The notes below the pieces were generated by a model. The model saw nothing but the letters and a program-made list of their open reading frames with translations. It did not search any database and was not told where the DNA came from. The translations under genes and the position numbers were made by a program. A stretch of 64,000 nt of DNA from positions 41,449,307-41,513,306 of the forward strand of contig NC_079136.1 in assembly GCF_945859705.1 (NCBI RefSeq), read 5' to 3'. This document shows positions 61,082 through 64,000 of the stretch, one piece after another; within the stretch, counting starts at the first letter, position 1, and each line of letters opens with the position of its first letter. The DNA comes from Episyrphus balteatus. Lineage: Eukaryota; Arthropoda; Insecta; Diptera; Syrphidae.

Positions 61082-61089
61082 TATAAATA
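61082..61089 (+). promoter_or_regulatory. Possible TATA box (TATAAATA)
   Basis: TATAAATA sits in a G+C-richer patch (61040-61210) containing AGTCAGCCAGTCAGTCACAG, which includes insect initiator-like TCAGTC. Spacing from the TATA to the first TCAGTC is about 55 bp rather than about 30. It points away from the PDZ gene. No downstream coding exon is evident. Weak call. Confidence 0.2.
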
Positions 61090-61395
61090 CCAAAGACCAA
61101 ATCTGGAAAACAGGAACCCAGAGCTAGCAAGCAGTCAGCCAGTCAGTCACAGTTGCAATGGAACGAAAGAAGCTGGCTGGCTGGCAAGTTGCAGCTACAA
61201 ATTACACTCCCACTGCAGCTGCTGGCTACTAATTCTTTGAGAAACAACAAATTCTCTTAGCTTTAGTTTTCTTTACTTTTTTTTGTTGTTTACTCGACAA
61301 AAAAAAAAAGACATCTCAAAATAAAACAAGATTTGATTTCAATTTGAATTATGTATTTTTGTATGTACAAAAAAAAAAGACTCTTCCCAACTTAC

Positions 61396-61530
61396 CGCTC
61401 CACATTCAGCAGCTGGTGAATTTTCAACAATATCATAGATAACATGTGGCGGTCCTGTTGTGCCTAAAAGTGAAAAACCAAATCCAGAGTTTTCGCTGCG
61501 CTTCAAAACCACCATTAATTCTTCAGCCAT
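61396..61530 (-). CDS. First coding exon of a PDZ-domain protein (partial gene)
   Basis: The minus-strand ATG at 61528-61530 has A at -3 and G at +4. The exon encodes MAEELMVVLKRSENSGFGFS, then LLGTTGPPHVIYDIVENSPA and AECGA. The GFGF sequence is the carboxylate-binding loop of a PDZ domain, preceded by strand A (ELMVVLKR) and followed by the strand C/helix A region ending SPAAECG, normally continued by a G(D/E).I..VNG segment. Coding stops exactly at a consensus donor (GTAAGTTGG, minus strand from 61395) in phase 0. PDZ domains bind C-termini of partner proteins. I cannot name the gene; its remaining exons should lie to the left and were not found. Confidence 0.85.
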
Positions 61531-61930
61531 GATGGTGATGGGCTTTTTTTTAACAAAAAATGATGATGATGATTGGGCTGGGTTCGACTCGGACTTTTTT
61601 TTTCGTTCGATTCGTCTTGTTTTCGTTTTAATTTAATTTAGTAAAATTTTTCACTTTTTTTAACTTGTTTGAAAGAGAAAAACACACATAAAAAAAAAAC
61701 AACTTTGGGACAACAACGAGACGACAAATAATGACGGACGACTTTTTTTTTTGTCGGGGGAAAAAACGAAGACGAAGACAGACTCACGGCGGAGCCACGA
61801 AAGAATTTTTTTTTTAGATTAATTTTTTTTTTCTTTTTAATTTTTTGAAACACACACTACAGATAGATTGAGATTGTGGGGAGGAGTAGGTAGTAGAAGA
61901 AGTGTAGATTTTTGTGAAGCGAAGCGGGGC
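61531..61930 (-). promoter_or_regulatory. Presumed 5' untranslated leader / promoter of the PDZ gene
   Basis: Upstream of the start codon on the minus strand the sequence is rich in A runs, ATC and CGTC/TCGTC repeats, a composition common in fly 5' leaders. There is no upstream ATG in strong context close to the start. No TATA box or clear initiator stands out, so the transcription start is not placed. An additional upstream non-coding exon is possible. Confidence 0.3.
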
Positions 61931-62358
61931 GGAAATGGTTGGAGTTAATCGTGTTTTTTCTCGCGTTTTTTTTTCGGTTTGACTTTTTTAACTCTTTTTT
62001 TTTTCAAGTATGAATTAAATTTTATTGTAAAACATCGATCGAGTTTTGTTTAAATGATGATTTGCATTTGGTTTTGCTTTTTTGCTAGCTGGCTGGCTGT
62101 CGTTGTGTAGTCGAGTCGCTGCGGTATTCGTTATATTCTTCGTTTCGGGTTTTCTTCTTTGTGGTTGGTGTTCGTTGGTTTTTTTTTTTTTTTTTGTGGT
62201 TTTGTTTTCTTTTTTTTTTTGGATAGAGTTTTTGGAATTGACAACTTGGTGTCGCTGGAAATGGTTTGGGGTGAAAAAGAAAACATGGCTGGAGTCAAAA
62301 AGTGAAGCCAAGTTTAAAATTTTCAAAAACTTAAGGTCGTGGATGAACTGCGTTAAAA

Positions 62359-62988
62359 GGTGTGTTTTTTATTACCACCGGTCTTAACTGGACAAAAAAA
62401 ACGCCTCGGGGCTTAACCTGAAATCTTGGCAGCACTGTATATTGAATGTTCCGAAAACAGCAGACACAACAAAAATTTAGAGTTATCATATTTTTCGCTT
62501 TCGTCATTTTCTTGTATTTTTCATGTATGTTTTACAAACAGATATAAAAATGTATTCTAGCAAAACTAGTTAAATACATTTTGTCCTTCCAAACGTCAGT
62601 TTTCACGTTTGTAAACAAATTCTAAACAATTAATAAAAAATTAGTTTGGTAGCACAGATTTCAAACTGTTCAAAAAGTTAAGCCCAGAGAAATCTCCGGG
62701 CTAAACAACTTAAGCCCCTTGGGCTAGGTGTTGTTGTATTTAACATGTAAATTGCTTAGCCCAGACTGCGTTTTTTTTGTCCAGTTAAAGGCTTGGCCAC
62801 ACCGGAGGGTATGCGGTAGAGGTACGGGTAGCGGTAACGATATTTGTATGAAAAAAATTCCACATCTGAACGTTGATATGTCAGTTTGGATTTTTTTTCA
62901 TACAAGTACCGTTACCTCTACCCGTACCGCTACCGCATACCCTCCGGTGTGGCCAAGCCTTAAGACCGGTTGTAATAAAAAACACACC
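62359..62988. mobile_element. TIR element with GGTGTGTTTTTTATTAC ends, 5-bp TSD
   Basis: The ends read GGTGTGTTTTTTATTACCAC-CGGTCTTAACTGGACAAAAA and the inverse, and TAAAA flanks both sides (62354-62358, 62989-62993). The right arm is split by the MITE at 62789-62960. The interior has several GGCTTAA/TTAAGCCC motifs (62410, 62690, 62712, 62755). A 5-bp TSD is unusual for MITEs of the common superfamilies; class unassigned. Non-coding. Confidence 0.7.
62789..62960. mobile_element. PIF/Harbinger-like MITE (172 bp), TAA TSD, nested
   Basis: Nearly perfect inverted repeats of about 50 bp begin AGGCTTGGCCACACCGGAGG. TAA stands at 62786-62788 and 62961-62963. The host element's other arm shows the empty site CCAGTTAAGACCGG (as inverse CCGGTCTTAACTGG at 62378-62391), proving that TAA was duplicated on insertion. 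The repeats are G+C-rich (GGTACGGGTAGCGGTAACG) and differ at only a couple of sites, so this is the youngest layer here. Confidence 0.88.
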
Positions 62989-63307
62989 TAAAATTGTATT
63001 AAAAAAATAGTTAATACATTGACCTACTATATATAAACTGCTAGTCGTTTGACTTTTCCATACAAAAATTGAAAAAAAATGATTCCACATCTTTCTAGCT
63101 CTACTAGCGGTATAACCTTAGACGGCGAAAAGAGGAAACTTTTAGTGAATGACATCTGTCGTTAAAAGGTAGTCCTTTCTCTGTTTTTCTATATTTGTTC
63201 CTTTCGCACTTCGTCAAAAATGTTGCACTTATTCTCCGCTTTTTTTTAGGGCGCTAGTATCGCGAAGAAACAAGTGGAACCAACCTGAATATGCTTCTAG
63301 CAGTCCA

Positions 63308-63323
63308 TATACAGGGTGTCCCA
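63308..63323 (+). repeat. Transposon-end-like motif TATACAGGGTGTCCCA
   Basis: The same 16-mer starts the repeat at 7759-7774, and inverted forms lie at 60451-60466 (GGACACCCTGTATATA) and 1844-1858. At 7759 and here it is followed at similar distance by (G)TCA(A/C)CG..(G/C)...AACGAAAAC, so it marks the end of a dispersed repeat. Family not identified. Confidence 0.6.
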
Positions 63324-63441
63324 CAGTCACCGCCCCAAACGAAAACCATGGATTCCTGAGGTCATTTTGTTGTGGCTGCCTTGTCGTGCTATTGACGAAG
63401 ATAAATGGACCAGGAAGCACCCACAGCTGGGAAGCTCTTAC

Positions 63442-63482
63442 CATCGCCACAGATCACCCGCGTCCGTGTGGTCAACTCCAAG
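63442..63482 (-). other. Candidate 41-bp internal exon bounded by consensus splice sites
   Basis: On the minus strand the segment is preceded by a strong polypyrimidine acceptor (TTTTCTTTTCTTGCCATTCTAG) read in two adjoining blocks, and followed by a donor GTAAGAG. A further donor CAG/GTAAGTCCC ends a possible exon whose last base is 63551. The region is about 50% G+C against about 30% around it. The frame cannot be fixed (two frames are open through 41 bp). It could be an upstream exon of the PDZ gene or of another gene, or chance. Confidence 0.35.
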
Positions 63483-63842
63483 CTAGAATGGCAAGAAAAG
63501 AAAAAAAATTAGCAGCAGGAGGTCGGCAAGGAATTTCATCTGGGACTTACCTGCGAACACGTCAATACGGATGGGATTGCTGTTTCAATAGTGTGGTGGT
63601 TGATGGAAAATAATTAAAATTATAGAAATGGAGGGTTTTCCAATTTGTTTTGTTTTATTTGGTGTACCTATTTGGTTATATTTTTTCTTCTTGTTCATGG
63701 GATGTCTGTCACCTTCGTTCTGTCATCCATCTTTGTTATAGAAACTTCAAACAGCTGATTGCTGGGAACAAAGATGAATGCATTCAGGAATAACATAAAT
63801 AATTTCCTAAGGGAAATTTGTTTTTAGGTTCGTGTCGAAGAT

Positions 63843-64000
63843 ATGAACGAGTGCGGTGGGCATTTAAGGGGCATTATAAACCAAGAAATCGTAGGCAAGA
63901 AGGGAGTGGGTAAGGAGAGCCCCTTAAAAGTAGTGGGTCTTGGAAAAACGGCTCCCATGTACCTTAACACAGTAAGAGAATACTGGTGTTTTTTTTGGGG
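63843..64000 (+). CDS. Open frame running off the right edge, unidentified
   Basis: From ATG 63843 the frame is open for 52 codons to the end of the window and contains GKKGVGKESPLKVVGLGKTA followed by PMYLNTVREYW. Composition is close to 48% G+C, well above the surroundings, and the residue mix looks protein-like. The frame is also open 15 bases upstream to a TTTGTTTTTAG/GTTCG junction that could be a splice acceptor or a stop codon. I do not recognise the protein. It could be a host exon or an open frame of a mobile element. Confidence 0.4.
   Translation, partial: MNECGGHLRGIINQEIVGKKGVGKESPLKVVGLGKTAPMYLNTVREYWCFFW

Noticed and set aside
62728..63090. Frames containing KAWPHRRVCG on both strands
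   Set aside because: They are translations of the two inverted repeats of the MITE at 62789-62960.

Overview
The window is AT-rich (roughly 70% by eye) non-coding DNA from an animal, most likely an insect and plausibly a fly. The reasons are the transposon families seen (IR/DR Tc1-like, PIF/Harbinger-like, hAT-like and pogo-like MITEs, and an insect-type Helitron whose 5' end is rich in 'CCTCCGAAACGGCTGGAC' and whose 3' end is CTAGT), long A and T runs, GAT/CAA/GAC trinucleotide runs, and very sparse exons with GT-AG splice sites. Nothing bacterial or viral was recognised. Most open frames of 60-100 codons here are chance frames in AT-rich repeats.

Host coding sequence is almost absent. The one exon I trust is on the minus strand at 61396-61530: a start codon in good context, 45 codons beginning a PDZ domain (GFGF loop), then a consensus donor. 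Its remaining exons would lie to the left, so much of the window may be a first intron, but I found no further exon. Minus-strand splice signals at 63.44-63.55 kb and an open plus-strand frame running off the right edge (63843-64000) are possible exons of unknown genes.

The rest is a palaeontology of mobile elements, many with termini and target-site duplications (TSDs) that can be read by eye. From the left: a PIF/Harbinger-like element (290-1446, TAA TSD); a terminal motif array (4735-4942); a non-LTR reverse transcriptase relic (5705-5954, minus); a TA-flanked fold-back (11728-13068); a tRNA-like TIR element (about 13.5-14.0 kb); a 165-bp divergent tandem array (14.0-14.6 kb); a 3.1-kb near-perfect palindrome (15626-18739); a broken transposon-associated gene (21650-22245); two related motif-array elements with 9-bp TSDs (23844-24642, 25741-26229); a TA-flanked element (29992-31928) holding a Tc1-like element that itself holds a third 9-bp-TSD element (30339-30939); a 680-bp ATTC microsatellite (34076-34756); a nested palindrome carrying two head-to-head half transposases (36774-39425); pogo-like, small and hAT-like MITEs (39.7-43.3 kb); another TA-flanked Tc1-type fold-back (47841-49451); nested MITEs (50.7-51.7 kb); and a decayed Helitron (about 53986-60819) containing a second palindrome of the 15.6-kb family, which in turn contains a hAT element with a perfect 8-bp TSD. 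A further nest with an internal empty-site proof lies at 62359-62988.

The most interesting signals are (i) three elements that share GGG...CCC ends, 9-bp TSDs and inward arrays of a short motif, but with different motifs in different members; (ii) several palindromes with 0.4-1.3 kb arms that would fold into long hairpin RNA if transcribed; and (iii) a recurrent IR/DR Tc1 architecture with about 205-210 bp between repeats. Coordinates of element ends with stated TSDs are exact to the base as read. Other repeat limits are approximate.
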